Positions 1 to 9,200 of a stretch of DNA of 9,618 nt are shown here, piece after piece. This DNA comes from Candidatus Nomurabacteria bacterium (lineage in GTDB: Bacteria > Patescibacteriota > Minisyncoccia > Phycocordibacterales > UBA9973), in NCBI GenBank assembly GCA_943350065.1, contig CALQZZ010000016.1, forward strand, positions 1 through 9,618. The letters run 5' to 3'. Below the pieces are notes generated by a model. That model ran no database searches. It worked only from the letters and a program-made list of their open reading frames with translations, and was not told the origin of the DNA. The translations under genes and the position numbers were made by a program. The first letter of the stretch is position 1. The number at the start of each line of letters is the position of its first letter.

Positions 1-843
1 TAATGGATCACGGCCCAAATCTTGTGATAAACGACGAACCACTTGTTTATATTTAGCAATTGTTTCTACCATGTGCACAGGAATACGAATAGTGCGACTT
101 TGATCAGCTAAAGCACGAGTGATAGATTGACGAATCCACCAAGTCGCATAAGTAGAAAACTTATAACCCTTAGTCCAGTCGAATTTTTCAACAGCCTTAA
201 AAAGACCCAAATTTCCTTCTTGAATCAAATCAAGCAGAGTAAGGTCTGCACTACGTCCAACGTATTTTTTAGCGATAGAAACCACAAGACGAAGGTTCGC
301 ACGAGCCAGTAAATTCTTTGCTTCTTCATCCCCCTTTTCAATTCTCTTCGCTAAATCTTTTTCTTCACTAGCATAAATAAGTGAGTATTGACCAATTTCT
401 TTCAAATACATTTGAATAGAATCATGCATTGTAGACTTATTCAAATCTTTATCTTTCTCTAAAGCATCAAGATCCAATAAATTTCCACCTTCAAGAACAT
501 CAATACCGGCTACGTTAAATTTATCATAAAGCTCATCTAAGAAAAGAATGTTATTTTCAATATCAGGAAAAGTTTTCAAAAGTTCATCATAAGTAATAAA
601 ACCACGCTTGCGTCCTTTTTCTATAAGCTCAGTAGCTTTAGCGTCTAAAAATTGAGCTTTTTTATCACCTGTATTTAATTTTTTGACTGCAACTTTTTTT
701 ACAGCCTCTTTCTTAACCTTTTTTACAACTACTTTTGTTTTTTTATCTATCTTTTTTGCAACTTTTTTAACCACCTTTTTCACAGGTTTGGAAACTTTTT
801 TTGCTGGTTTTTTTATTACTTTTTTTACTTTTGTTTTTTTCAT
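1..843 (-). CDS. rpoD: Primary sigma factor RpoD/SigA (5' part; continues past the window edge)
   Basis: Encodes the housekeeping sigma-70 factor, which binds core RNA polymerase and recognises -10/-35 promoters. I translated 281 codons from the ATG at 843; the reading frame is still open at base 1, so the rest of region 3 and region 4 (-35 recognition) lie outside. Residues 1-61 are a lysine-rich tail (about 28 Lys) built of KKV/AKK units. Residues 62-118 resemble region 1.1 (ELIEKGRKRGFITYDELL). Residues 140-181 match region 1.2 (MHDSIQMYLKEIGQYS), and residues 182-256 match regions 2.1-2.4, including DLIQEGNLGL, YKFSTYATWWIRQSIT and RTIRIPVHM. Q239 and T242 align with the E. coli -10 readers Q437 and T440. 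The large non-conserved insert of E. coli RpoD is missing, as in Bacillus SigA. The start follows the dnaG stop by 30 nt. A weak AAGAAG (855-860) sits 11 nt upstream, further than ideal. Identity is certain; the exact start is probable. Confidence 0.97.
   Translation of the reverse strand, partial: MKKTKVKKVIKKPAKKVSKPVKKVVKKVAKKIDKKTKVVVKKVKKEAVKKVAVKKLNTGDKKAQFLDAKATELIEKGRKRGFITYDELLKTFPDIENNILFLDELYDKFNVAGIDVLEGGNLLDLDALEKDKDLNKSTMHDSIQMYLKEIGQYSLIYASEEKDLAKRIEKGDEEAKNLLARANLRLVVSIAKKYVGRSADLTLLDLIQEGNLGLFKAVEKFDWTKGYKFSTYATWWIRQSITRALADQSRTIRIPVHMVETIAKYKQVVRRLSQDLGRDPL
694..840 (-). repeat. Cluster of A7 homopolymer tracts in the rpoD N-terminal coding region
   Basis: On the coding strand there are six runs of exactly seven A: 834-840, 820-826, 808-814, 796-802, 738-744 and 694-700, with several A5-A6 runs between them. 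They encode the Lys-rich sigma tail (KKT, KKV, AKK units) and use AAA far more than AAG. Such tracts are known sites of polymerase slippage and indel mutation. Whether that happens here cannot be read from one sequence. Confidence 0.9.
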
Positions 844-873
844 ATAATTATTTACTTCTTTAATGATAATTTA

Positions 874-2604
874 TTATTTAACGACCATTTTTTTATTTTT
901 AATTTCTTCTTTTCTTTTATTTATTTCATTAATCTTTTTTAAGATTTCTATTTCTTGCTCTTTTCCTTTTAAACTTTGCATTTCAATCATATTTTTCGCA
1001 AGTTCTTCATTTAAATATTCTTCTTCTATAGCCCACAGCATTTCATTTACATCTTTATTTAAATCTTCATTATTTGAATAAAACTCCTCGGCTTCATAAA
1101 TTAAATCTTCTCTTATGTCTTTGTAAATTTCTTTAGCTTTATTTAATTTTTCAAAAATTACATTTGGGTCTATTTTCTTTTTTTCCAATCCTTCCTGCCA
1201 AAAAGCGACACCGAGTAACCTACGTTCTATTGGGTCTTTTCTCAATTTTTTCTCGACATTTTCTTTGGCAATTTTTGTCTCTTCTTTTTCATTCTTTAAC
1301 TCAGTCTCTACTTTTTTCAAATCTTCTAGTAAAGCATTTTCAGCAATACCTGATTTATTGCTAATGAGAGTAATAAAATGAGATTTTTCTATTGAGCTAT
1401 CAAGGTCATTTACAAAAGACAGTAAACGCTCTTTTATATCTCTACCTGCTTTTCTATTATCTCCTCCAGCATCTTTTAAGATGCGCATAAGCATAAATTC
1501 AATAAAGTGTTTTGAATTTCTCACAGCTTCCCGCCAAGCATCGACACCGAGTTTTGATATAGTATCTGCGGGATCCATCCCTTCTGTCATTTGAGCCACT
1601 TTTACATCCATGCCGAGAGATAAAGCAATTTTTGCAAAGCGATTTGAAGCGTTAATTCCAGCCTTGTCAGCATCATAAGCCAGAACAATATTTTTTGATA
1701 ATCTTTGAATTAATCCTAAATTATTTATAATATTTTCTTTTGAAATAACAGAGTCAGTCATGGCTGTGCCAGAGGAAGCTACTGTATTTTTAAATCCAGC
1801 TTGATGAGAAAGAATCAAATCCATTTGCCCTTCGACAAGAATAGAAAAATTATTTTTTCTTATTGATTCCTTAGCTTTGTCGATACCAAAAAGTACTGAG
1901 GATTTATTGAAAATCGGTGTCTCAGGACTATTTAAATATTTTGCAGATTTTCCATCATCGACTAAAATTCTACCTGAAAAAGCAATTACTCTGCCACTAG
2001 AATCAGAAATTGGAAACATTATCCGGCCACGAAATCTATCATACATAGCCTTATTGGCATCATCTGGATGTTTTGCAAGACCAGCAAGTTCTATCTCTTT
2101 ATCTGTGAAATTTTTAGATTTTAAATGATCATATAGTGTTCGCCAATCAAGCAAAGAATAACCAATTCTAAAATCTTTTATGGTTTCATCTTTAAGTCCC
2201 CTATTCTTTAAATACTCTACAGCATCTCTATTGGCAAATAAATTCTTTTCAAAAAAAAGTGTAGCAAAATCCATTACACGATAGAGTTTTTCTTTTTCGC
2301 TCTCTTCTTTTTGATTATAAGTTCCGAGCTTGACCCCGGCACGCTCAGCTAAAAGCTTGAGCGCACCACGAAAATCAAGTCCTTCAAATTCTTGAACAAA
2401 AGTAAATATATCTCCTTTCGCACCACAACCAAAACAATAATACCCTCCTCGTTCGGGAGAAATAAAAAATGATGGAGATTTTTCACTATGAAATGGGCAC
2501 CGTGCTTTTAAAGCATTGCCGACTCTATCAATTTTTATATATGAAGAGACCACATCTTCGATTGAAAGCCTCTCCTTGATTTGTTGTACTGGAGAGTTAA
2601 TCAT
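874..2604 (-). CDS. dnaG: DNA primase DnaG
   Basis: Synthesises RNA primers for replication, acting with the DnaB helicase at the fork. The 576-aa protein shows the full family order. An N-terminal CHC2 zinc finger has C36, H39, C57 and C60 (CPFH...CFGC). The catalytic core contains YDRFRGRIMFPI (188-199). The Toprim fold has VEGQMD (257-262, Glu258), the metal-binding AYDADKAG (Asp311, Asp313) and GMDPAD (342-347). The C-terminal part, about 425-576, is helical, Lys/Glu-rich and poorly conserved; by position it should hold the helicase-binding domain, with coiled-coil-like stretches near 425-456 and 545-570. Length is close to that of E. coli DnaG (581 aa). The ATG lies 2 nt after the rpoC TAA, so translational coupling is likely; AGAAGA (2611-2616) inside the end of rpoC sits 6 nt upstream as a weak ribosome binding site. 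The gene ends in tandem TAA TAA. All catalytic residues are intact. Confidence 0.98.
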   Translation of the reverse strand: MINSPVQQIKERLSIEDVVSSYIKIDRVGNALKARCPFHSEKSPSFFISPERGGYYCFGCGAKGDIFTFVQEFEGLDFRGALKLLAERAGVKLGTYNQKEESEKEKLYRVMDFATLFFEKNLFANRDAVEYLKNRGLKDETIKDFRIGYSLLDWRTLYDHLKSKNFTDKEIELAGLAKHPDDANKAMYDRFRGRIMFPISDSSGRVIAFSGRILVDDGKSAKYLNSPETPIFNKSSVLFGIDKAKESIRKNNFSILVEGQMDLILSHQAGFKNTVASSGTAMTDSVISKENIINNLGLIQRLSKNIVLAYDADKAGINASNRFAKIALSLGMDVKVAQMTEGMDPADTISKLGVDAWREAVRNSKHFIEFMLMRILKDAGGDNRKAGRDIKERLLSFVNDLDSSIEKSHFITLISNKSGIAENALLEDLKKVETELKNEKEETKIAKENVEKKLRKDPIERRLLGVAFWQEGLEKKKIDPNVIFEKLNKAKEIYKDIREDLIYEAEEFYSNNEDLNKDVNEMLWAIEEEYLNEELAKNMIEMQSLKGKEQEIEILKKINEINKRKEEIKNKKMVVK

Positions 2605-2606
2605 AT

Positions 2607-5600
2607 TTATTCTTCTGTACTAGGATTTACTATGTGTTTTCGAAAACCTGTACCAGCTGGTATAAGTCTACCAATGATAACATTTTCTTTTAGACCTCTA
2701 AGTGAATCAACTCCACCCTTAATAGCATTTTCAATAAGAACACGGTTTGTGTTTTGGAATGAAGCAGCTGAGAGCCAACTCTTTGTACAAAGAGAAACAG
2801 TAGTAATACCGAGAGCAATGATTTCACCCTTTGCTGGTGTTCCACCAGTACTTTCAACACGAATATTTTCTTCCATTAAAGCTGTATTTTCTACGACATC
2901 ACCAGAAGAGAAGTTTGTATCACCTGATTCTTTTATTCTTCTTCGTGAAAACATTTGACGAATAATTATTTCAATATGTTTACGTGAAATAGAAGCACCT
3001 TGTAATTCGTAAACTTTGTTAATTTCACGAATGATATATTCTTCTGCAAGTTCTTTACTTCCATATTTGAATATTTCAGCAATATCAGCAGATCCATCAG
3101 TCAAGATTTTTCCTTTTGTAACCTTTTCACCTACTTTTACTAATGGTAATCGGTAAGGTGGTAAGACATATTCTATTTCGTTTGATTTTCCATCAGCCTT
3201 ACTGTCGGACAAAACTTTTATAGTTTTATCTTTTCCAGATTTATCATTAACTTCTATGATTTGTCCATCTGTCTGAGAAACAATAGCTGCATTCTTTGGA
3301 ATTCTTCTTTCAAAAATTTCTTCAATACGAGGAAGACCGGCAGTAATATCAACACCCGCGACACCTCCGGCGTGGAATGTACGAAGTGTAAGCTGTGTTC
3401 CTGGTTCACCGATAGCTTGAGCAGCAATAATTCCTACTGCTTCACCAAGATCGACTAAGTGGTTACGACCTAAGTCGAGACCGTAACATTGCTGACATAA
3501 TCCATGAATTGTTTTACAAGTAAGTGGAGAACGAACAAAAGCTTCTTTGACACCAATTTTTTCAATCACTAAAGCTTCTTCTTTTGTAATTAAGAATCCT
3601 TTTTTATAAAGAACTTTTCCTTCTTCATCTTTTATATCTCCAGCAAGAACACGTCCGCGAAGATTTTTTGATAATGAAATTTCAATTCCAGAGATATTTT
3701 CTTTACTGACAGTCTTTCCTTCTTTTGTTCCACAATCTTCTTCTGTAATCACAACATCTTGAGACACATCTACTAGACGACGTGTCAAATATCCAGCTTT
3801 AGCAGTGTTCAAAGCGGTATCAGAGGCTCCTTTACGAGCTCCATGAGTAGTAATGAAGTATTCAAGTGGTGATAGACCTTCAATATAAGAAGGAATGACT
3901 GGGAATTCAATTGTTCGTCCTTGGTTGTTTTGAATAAGACCCTTCATACCTGTCATCTGTGAAAGTGATGTCATCGTACCGCGGGCTCCTGAAGTAAAGA
4001 GGTCATAAGTTGAACCATTTTTATCTAGAGTTCCAGGAAGAACTTTTTCAAGTTCTTTTTTAGCATGAGTCCAAATTTCTTGAACTTTTTGGTATTTTTC
4101 ATCTTCTGAAAGAAGACCATCTTTCCATTGACCCACCACTTCTTCTTGAGCTTTTTTACCAGCTGCTACTATGCCTTTTTTCTCTTCTGGAACCTTCACG
4201 TTATCAATACCCCAAGTAGTACCAGAGATTGTAGAATATTTGTAACCGAAATTTTTAATCTTATCCAAGATTGGTGGAGTAGCATCAATACCATAGTGCA
4301 TGATTAATTCATCAACCAAAGATGAAAGTCTTTTAACATTCATTTCTTCGTTTAAATAAGAAAAATCACTTGGCAAAATACTATTGAAAAGTATTCTTCC
4401 GACAGTTGTTTCGAATATTTTTCCTTCAAATTTTGAATATCTTTGTGTGTCAGTACCCATGATTTTGATTTTTGCACGAAGAGCAAGCACTCCGTGTTCA
4501 TAAGCCATGACAGCAGAATTTGGACCAGCAAAATATTTACCTTCACCTTTTTCACCATCGACATCTTTTGTCATCCAGTAAGAACCAAGAACCATATCCA
4601 TACGAGGGTTCACAATAGGATCTCCGTTTTGTGGTTTTAATAAGTTTTTATTAGCAGCCATCAATTCTTTTGCTTCCCATTGAGCTTCTTCAGAAAGTGG
4701 AACATAGACAGCCATCTGGTCTCCATCGAAGTCAGCATTAAAAGCCTGACAAACTAAAGGATGAACTTGAAGAGCATTTCCTTCAATCAAAATAGGGTTG
4801 AAAGCTTGAATACCAAGACGGTGCAATGTAGGAGCACGGTTTAAAAGAACATACTTACCTTGAATAACTTCTTCAAGCATTTCCCAAACTTCTGGGACAC
4901 CTTCTTCAATTAATTTGTTAGCGCCACGAATATTGAAAGCAAGTTCTGCTTGTAATATTTTTGAAATAACGAATGGGCGGAAAAGTTCAAGTGCCATGTG
5001 TTTTGGCAAACCACATTGATTGAGTTTTAATTGAGGACCGACAACGATAACAGAACGTCCAGAATAGTCCACACGTTTACCGAGAAGGTTTTGACGGAAG
5101 AGACCTTGTTTTGATTTCAAGTTATCAGAAAGAGATTTCAAAGCTCTCTTTTGTGATTGACTCATCGCAGCAGAATCTCCTTGTTTTGCAATAGAGTTAT
5201 CAATCAAAGCATCTACTGCTTCTTGAATAATTCTTTTTTCATTTCTAAGAATGACGTCTGGAGCATTGATTTCTTTCAATTTCTTCAAACGATTATTTCT
5301 ATTGATCACGCGACGATACAAATCATTTAAGTCTGAAGTTGCATGTCTTCCACCTTCAAGAGCCACCATCGGACGTAGAACTGGTGGTATAACTGGAATA
5401 ATAGATAAGAACATCCATTCAGGACGCATCTTTGAATAAAGCATTGCACGAATAAGAGAAAGTCTTTTTTGCATTTTCTCCTTTTCAATAACACTAGCTT
5501 TTTCTATTATTTTTTCTGTATGAATTTTTAATTTATTTAAATCAAGATTCTTAAAAATAGAATAAATAGCTTCAGCTCCAATATTGGCTTCAAAACATGT

Positions 5601-6218
5601 TCCATATTTTAAAGAATAATGATGGAAAGAAATTTCATTCAAAACCTTTCCTTCATAAATTTCACCAATTTCTTTTTTAGTAGAAGAAAGAAGTAATTTT
5701 AACTTTTCTTTTGTATCTTCATCAGCAGAATTTTTAACTTTAGCTTTATATTCTCGGTCGAGGTTTTCAATAATTTTTTCTTTTTCTTCTTCGTAGACTT
5801 TTGTAACGATATAACCAGCAAAGTAAACAACCTTCTCAAGATCTGAGACAGTTACGTTCAAAAGAATACTCATACGAGATGGTACGCCACGAAGGAACCA
5901 AATGTGTGCTACTGGTGTAGCCAATTCGATATGACCCATACGTTCACGGCGAACGATAGAGCGAGTGACTTCGACTCCACACTTTTCACAAATAATATCC
6001 TTATAACGAATACGCTTGTATTTTCCACAGTAACATTCATAATCTTTTTCTGGGCCGAAAATTCTTTCGTCGAAAAGACCAGATCTTTCACTTCTACCTG
6101 TACGATAGTTGATAGTTTCTGCTTTTGTGACTTCTCCGTATGACCACTCCTTGATTTGTTCAGGAGAAGCCAAACTTAATGTAATGTAATCGAAATCTGT
6201 TGTGTTTAATGTTTTCAT
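2607..6218 (-). CDS. rpoC: DNA-directed RNA polymerase subunit beta'
   Basis: Largest subunit of the transcription core, carrying the active-site Mg2+ and half of the DNA channel. The 1203-aa protein is complete. The N-terminal zinc ribbon has C62, C64, C77 and C80. The lid/rudder and switch region spans about 270-390 (LRPMVALEGGRHATSDLNDLYRR). The catalytic triad is D496, D498, D500 in NADFDGD. The bridge helix lies around 783-815 (THGARKGASDTALNTAKAGY). The second zinc site is C829, C901, C908 and C911. The trigger helices fall at 930-950 (IGEPGTQLTLRTFHAGG). The conserved C-terminal block is SAASFQNTNRVL through LIPAGTGF (1149-1191). It resembles the short Gram-positive form (about 1200 aa) and lacks the large trigger-loop insertion of E. 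coli beta'. At the position of E. coli Met932 it has Leu945. It follows rpoB by 23 nt of almost pure A/T with no Shine-Dalgarno. The start gives the expected family N-terminus (DFDYITLSLASPEQI). Confidence 0.99.
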   Translation of the reverse strand: MKTLNTTDFDYITLSLASPEQIKEWSYGEVTKAETINYRTGRSERSGLFDERIFGPEKDYECYCGKYKRIRYKDIICEKCGVEVTRSIVRRERMGHIELATPVAHIWFLRGVPSRMSILLNVTVSDLEKVVYFAGYIVTKVYEEEKEKIIENLDREYKAKVKNSADEDTKEKLKLLLSSTKKEIGEIYEGKVLNEISFHHYSLKYGTCFEANIGAEAIYSIFKNLDLNKLKIHTEKIIEKASVIEKEKMQKRLSLIRAMLYSKMRPEWMFLSIIPVIPPVLRPMVALEGGRHATSDLNDLYRRVINRNNRLKKLKEINAPDVILRNEKRIIQEAVDALIDNSIAKQGDSAAMSQSQKRALKSLSDNLKSKQGLFRQNLLGKRVDYSGRSVIVVGPQLKLNQCGLPKHMALELFRPFVISKILQAELAFNIRGANKLIEEGVPEVWEMLEEVIQGKYVLLNRAPTLHRLGIQAFNPILIEGNALQVHPLVCQAFNADFDGDQMAVYVPLSEEAQWEAKELMAANKNLLKPQNGDPIVNPRMDMVLGSYWMTKDVDGEKGEGKYFAGPNSAVMAYEHGVLALRAKIKIMGTDTQRYSKFEGKIFETTVGRILFNSILPSDFSYLNEEMNVKRLSSLVDELIMHYGIDATPPILDKIKNFGYKYSTISGTTWGIDNVKVPEEKKGIVAAGKKAQEEVVGQWKDGLLSEDEKYQKVQEIWTHAKKELEKVLPGTLDKNGSTYDLFTSGARGTMTSLSQMTGMKGLIQNNQGRTIEFPVIPSYIEGLSPLEYFITTHGARKGASDTALNTAKAGYLTRRLVDVSQDVVITEEDCGTKEGKTVSKENISGIEISLSKNLRGRVLAGDIKDEEGKVLYKKGFLITKEEALVIEKIGVKEAFVRSPLTCKTIHGLCQQCYGLDLGRNHLVDLGEAVGIIAAQAIGEPGTQLTLRTFHAGGVAGVDITAGLPRIEEIFERRIPKNAAIVSQTDGQIIEVNDKSGKDKTIKVLSDSKADGKSNEIEYVLPPYRLPLVKVGEKVTKGKILTDGSADIAEIFKYGSKELAEEYIIREINKVYELQGASISRKHIEIIIRQMFSRRRIKESGDTNFSSGDVVENTALMEENIRVESTGGTPAKGEIIALGITTVSLCTKSWLSAASFQNTNRVLIENAIKGGVDSLRGLKENVIIGRLIPAGTGFRKHIVNPSTEE

Positions 6219-6241
6219 AATTTATTTTTTAAAATTTATTA

Positions 6242-9200
6242 TTAAGCGTTATCTTCTCCAGATTTGTCCGACCATTTTTTTAAGTTCACATTGAGTGCTA
6301 GTCCTCTTAAGTAATTTAACATGACGTTAAATGAGGCTGGTGAGTTTGGTGATTTGATTACTTCATTTTTAATGATTGAATCGAATGTAGCTGAACGTCC
6401 TACGATATCGTCAGACTTGATAGTGAGCATTTCTCGTAGTGCATGAGCAGCACCGTATCCTTCGAGAGCCCACACTTCCATTTCTCCGAATCTTTGTCCT
6501 CCACCTTGAGCTTTACCTCCGAGTGGTTGCTGTGTAATGAGACTGTAGGGACCAATTGAACGCATATGTATCTTGTCTTCTACCATGTGGTGAAGTTTCA
6601 ACATATACATATAACCGACAGCGATGTCTTGTTCAAAAGCTTCTCCAGTTCGTCCATCGAAAAGTTTCATTTTTCCATTTTCATTGAATCCAGCTTTGAC
6701 TAATTCTTCTTTGATTTCTTCATTTTTTGCACCAAGGAATGGTGGAACAATAGCTTGATAGCCGAGTGTGTTTGCAGCCATACCAAGGTGAATTTCCAAA
6801 ATCTGTCCCAAGTTCATACGAGAAGGCACGCCGAGTGGTGTCAAAATAATATCGATTGGAGTACCATCTGCCATGTACGGCATATCTTCTTCTGGAAGAA
6901 CTGTAGAGATGACACCCTTATTTCCATGACGTCCTGAAAGCTTGTCTCCGACAGAAATATTTCTAATTTGAGCAACTTCAATAACAATTTTCTTAATGAT
7001 TCCAGATTCTAATGAGTGGCCCATTTCACGTGAGAAAATTTTCACACCAATAATACGTCCACGCTTTCCGTGTTCCATACGCATTGATGTATCTTTTACG
7101 TCACGAGCTTTTTCAGCGAAAATAGAGCGAAGCAATCTTTCTTCTGGTGTAAGCTCTGTCTCTCCTTTTGGAGTAATTTTACCAACCAAAATATCGTTTT
7201 CTCGAACTTCTGCTCCGACACGGACAATACCGTCTTCATCAAGATCTTTCAATTTCAATTCTCCAACGTTTGGAATATCACGAGTTGTGATTTCGGGACC
7301 AAGCTTTGTGTCACGAACAGTACAGATGAATTCTTCCAAATAAACAGAAGTGAAAACACTATTTTTCACCAATCTTTCAGAAATAATAATCGCATCTTCA
7401 TAGTTGAGTCCATTCCATGACATGAAAGCCATTAAAATATTTTGACCAATAGCAATTTGTCCATCTACTGTACTAGTAGTATCAGCAAGAACATCGCCTT
7501 TTTTAATTTTATCTCCGACGTTTACATTTGGACGTTGGTGAAAAATAGAAAAGTTGTTGTTACGTAAGAAATTAACTAAAGTATAAACTTTATCTTTATC
7601 ACTTTTTTCAGTAATGATTATTTTTTTACCATCAGCATATTTTACAACTCCATCATTTTCAGCAATGACAAGTCTTCCTGAATCTCTAGAAGCATATTCT
7701 TCCATACCTGTTCCAACTAATGGAACTTCTGGATTAACACAAGGCACTGCTTGCTTCTGCATATTACTTCCCATGAGTGCACGGTTCGCATCGTTATGTT
7801 CCAAGAAAGGAATCATAGATGTCGCAATAGAAAAACCTTGGTTTGTAGCCACGTCAATAAAATCAATTTCATCACGGTGAATAATACCAGGTTGAGTTTT
7901 GACACGAGCTTCTACTTGTTCTACTGAAATCATACCTTCTTCAGTATAAGGAACACCACCGTGAGCAATATTGTATTTCTCTTCTTCTAAAGCATTCAAG
8001 TATTGAATTTCACCAGTAATTTTTCCTTTTTTAACTTTCACGTAAGGAGTTTCAATAATACCAAAATCATTTATTTTAGAATAAATTGAAAGGTGAACAA
8101 TCAATCCAATGTTTGGACCTTCAGGTGTATGAATAGGACAAATACGTCCATAGTGAGATGGATGCACGTCACGAACTTCGAGACCTGCTCTTTCACGTGT
8201 AAGACCACCGGGACCAAGAGCAGAAAGCAAACGTAAGTGTTCTATTTCAGCCAAGACGTTTTCTTGAGACATGAATTGTGAAAGCTGGTTTGTAGTAAAG
8301 AATTCTTTAATACGAGCTTGGAGAGGTCGTTGATTGATGATTTGAATAGGCATAGCCATATCTACATCAATAGTAGACATTCTATCTTGAATATTTCTCT
8401 TGATTTGCATGATACCTGTACGGATTTTTTGTTGGAGCATTTCTCCGACGAAACGTACACGACGTTGACCTAAGTGGTCTATATCATCAGCTTTTGCATC
8501 AGCAGTATTATTTAAATCTATAATATTTTTTAATATTACAACCAAATCTTCTTTAGAAATTATTCTTCTTTTCATTTCTTCGTCACCCATATCTTTTCCG
8601 AAACGATCATTGAAACGAAAACGTCCAACAGGAGAAAGATCATATCTCTCAGCTGTAAAAATTGAAGTAATAAATTCTTTCGCATTGTCAGCAGTCGCCA
8701 TATCACCATCACGTAAACGCTTGTAGATATCTACAAAAGCTTCCCCTAATACTTTAGTAGTGTCTTTAGCTAAAGAGGCAACAATAGAAGCTTCATGTAT
8801 TTCATTACCAGCAAAAGCTTTTATTATTTCTTCGTCTGTGTGATAACCCATGACACGTAATAGAGCTGTAGCTGGGAATTTTCTCTTTTTATCGATACGT
8901 ACATAAATAGCACCATCAGCTTCTGATTCTATCTCAATCCAAACTCCACGAGCTGGAATTATTTTTGCACCGAAAAATCTCTTACCCTTACTTTCAGATT
9001 CAGTAAAGAAAACTCCGAAACTTCTAGCAAGCTGTGGAACGATGACACGTTCTACTCCGTTGATAATAAAACTTCCATGTGCAGTCATTAATGGGAATTC
9101 AGACATGAAAATTTCTTGTTCTTTAATAGTGCCGAGAACTTTGTTTGTCAATTTTACACGCACTTTTAAAAGCCCTTCATATGAGAGCTTGTTTAACTTT

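Noticed and set aside
694..843. Lysine-rich stretch as a separate histone-like gene
   Set aside because: It is in frame and continuous with the sigma region 1.1 and 1.2 sequence, with no stop between; it is the N-terminus of RpoD.
844..880. TATCAT before rpoD as an internal promoter -10 box
   Set aside because: At 16-18 bp spacing the upstream hexamers are AAAATG-like and do not resemble TTGACA; too weak to call a promoter.
2581..2958. 125-codon plus-strand frame opposite the 3' end of rpoC and start of dnaG
   Set aside because: It lies antisense to strongly conserved beta' sequence, resembles no family, and has no promoter or ribosome binding site; a shadow frame.
4352..4564. 70-codon minus-strand frame overlapping rpoC in another frame
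   Set aside because: Same strand as rpoC but out of frame within continuous conserved beta' coding sequence; no independent signals.
6996..7343. 115-codon plus-strand frame inside rpoB
   Set aside because: Antisense to the conserved flap region of beta; Ser/Arg-rich low-information translation typical of a shadow frame.
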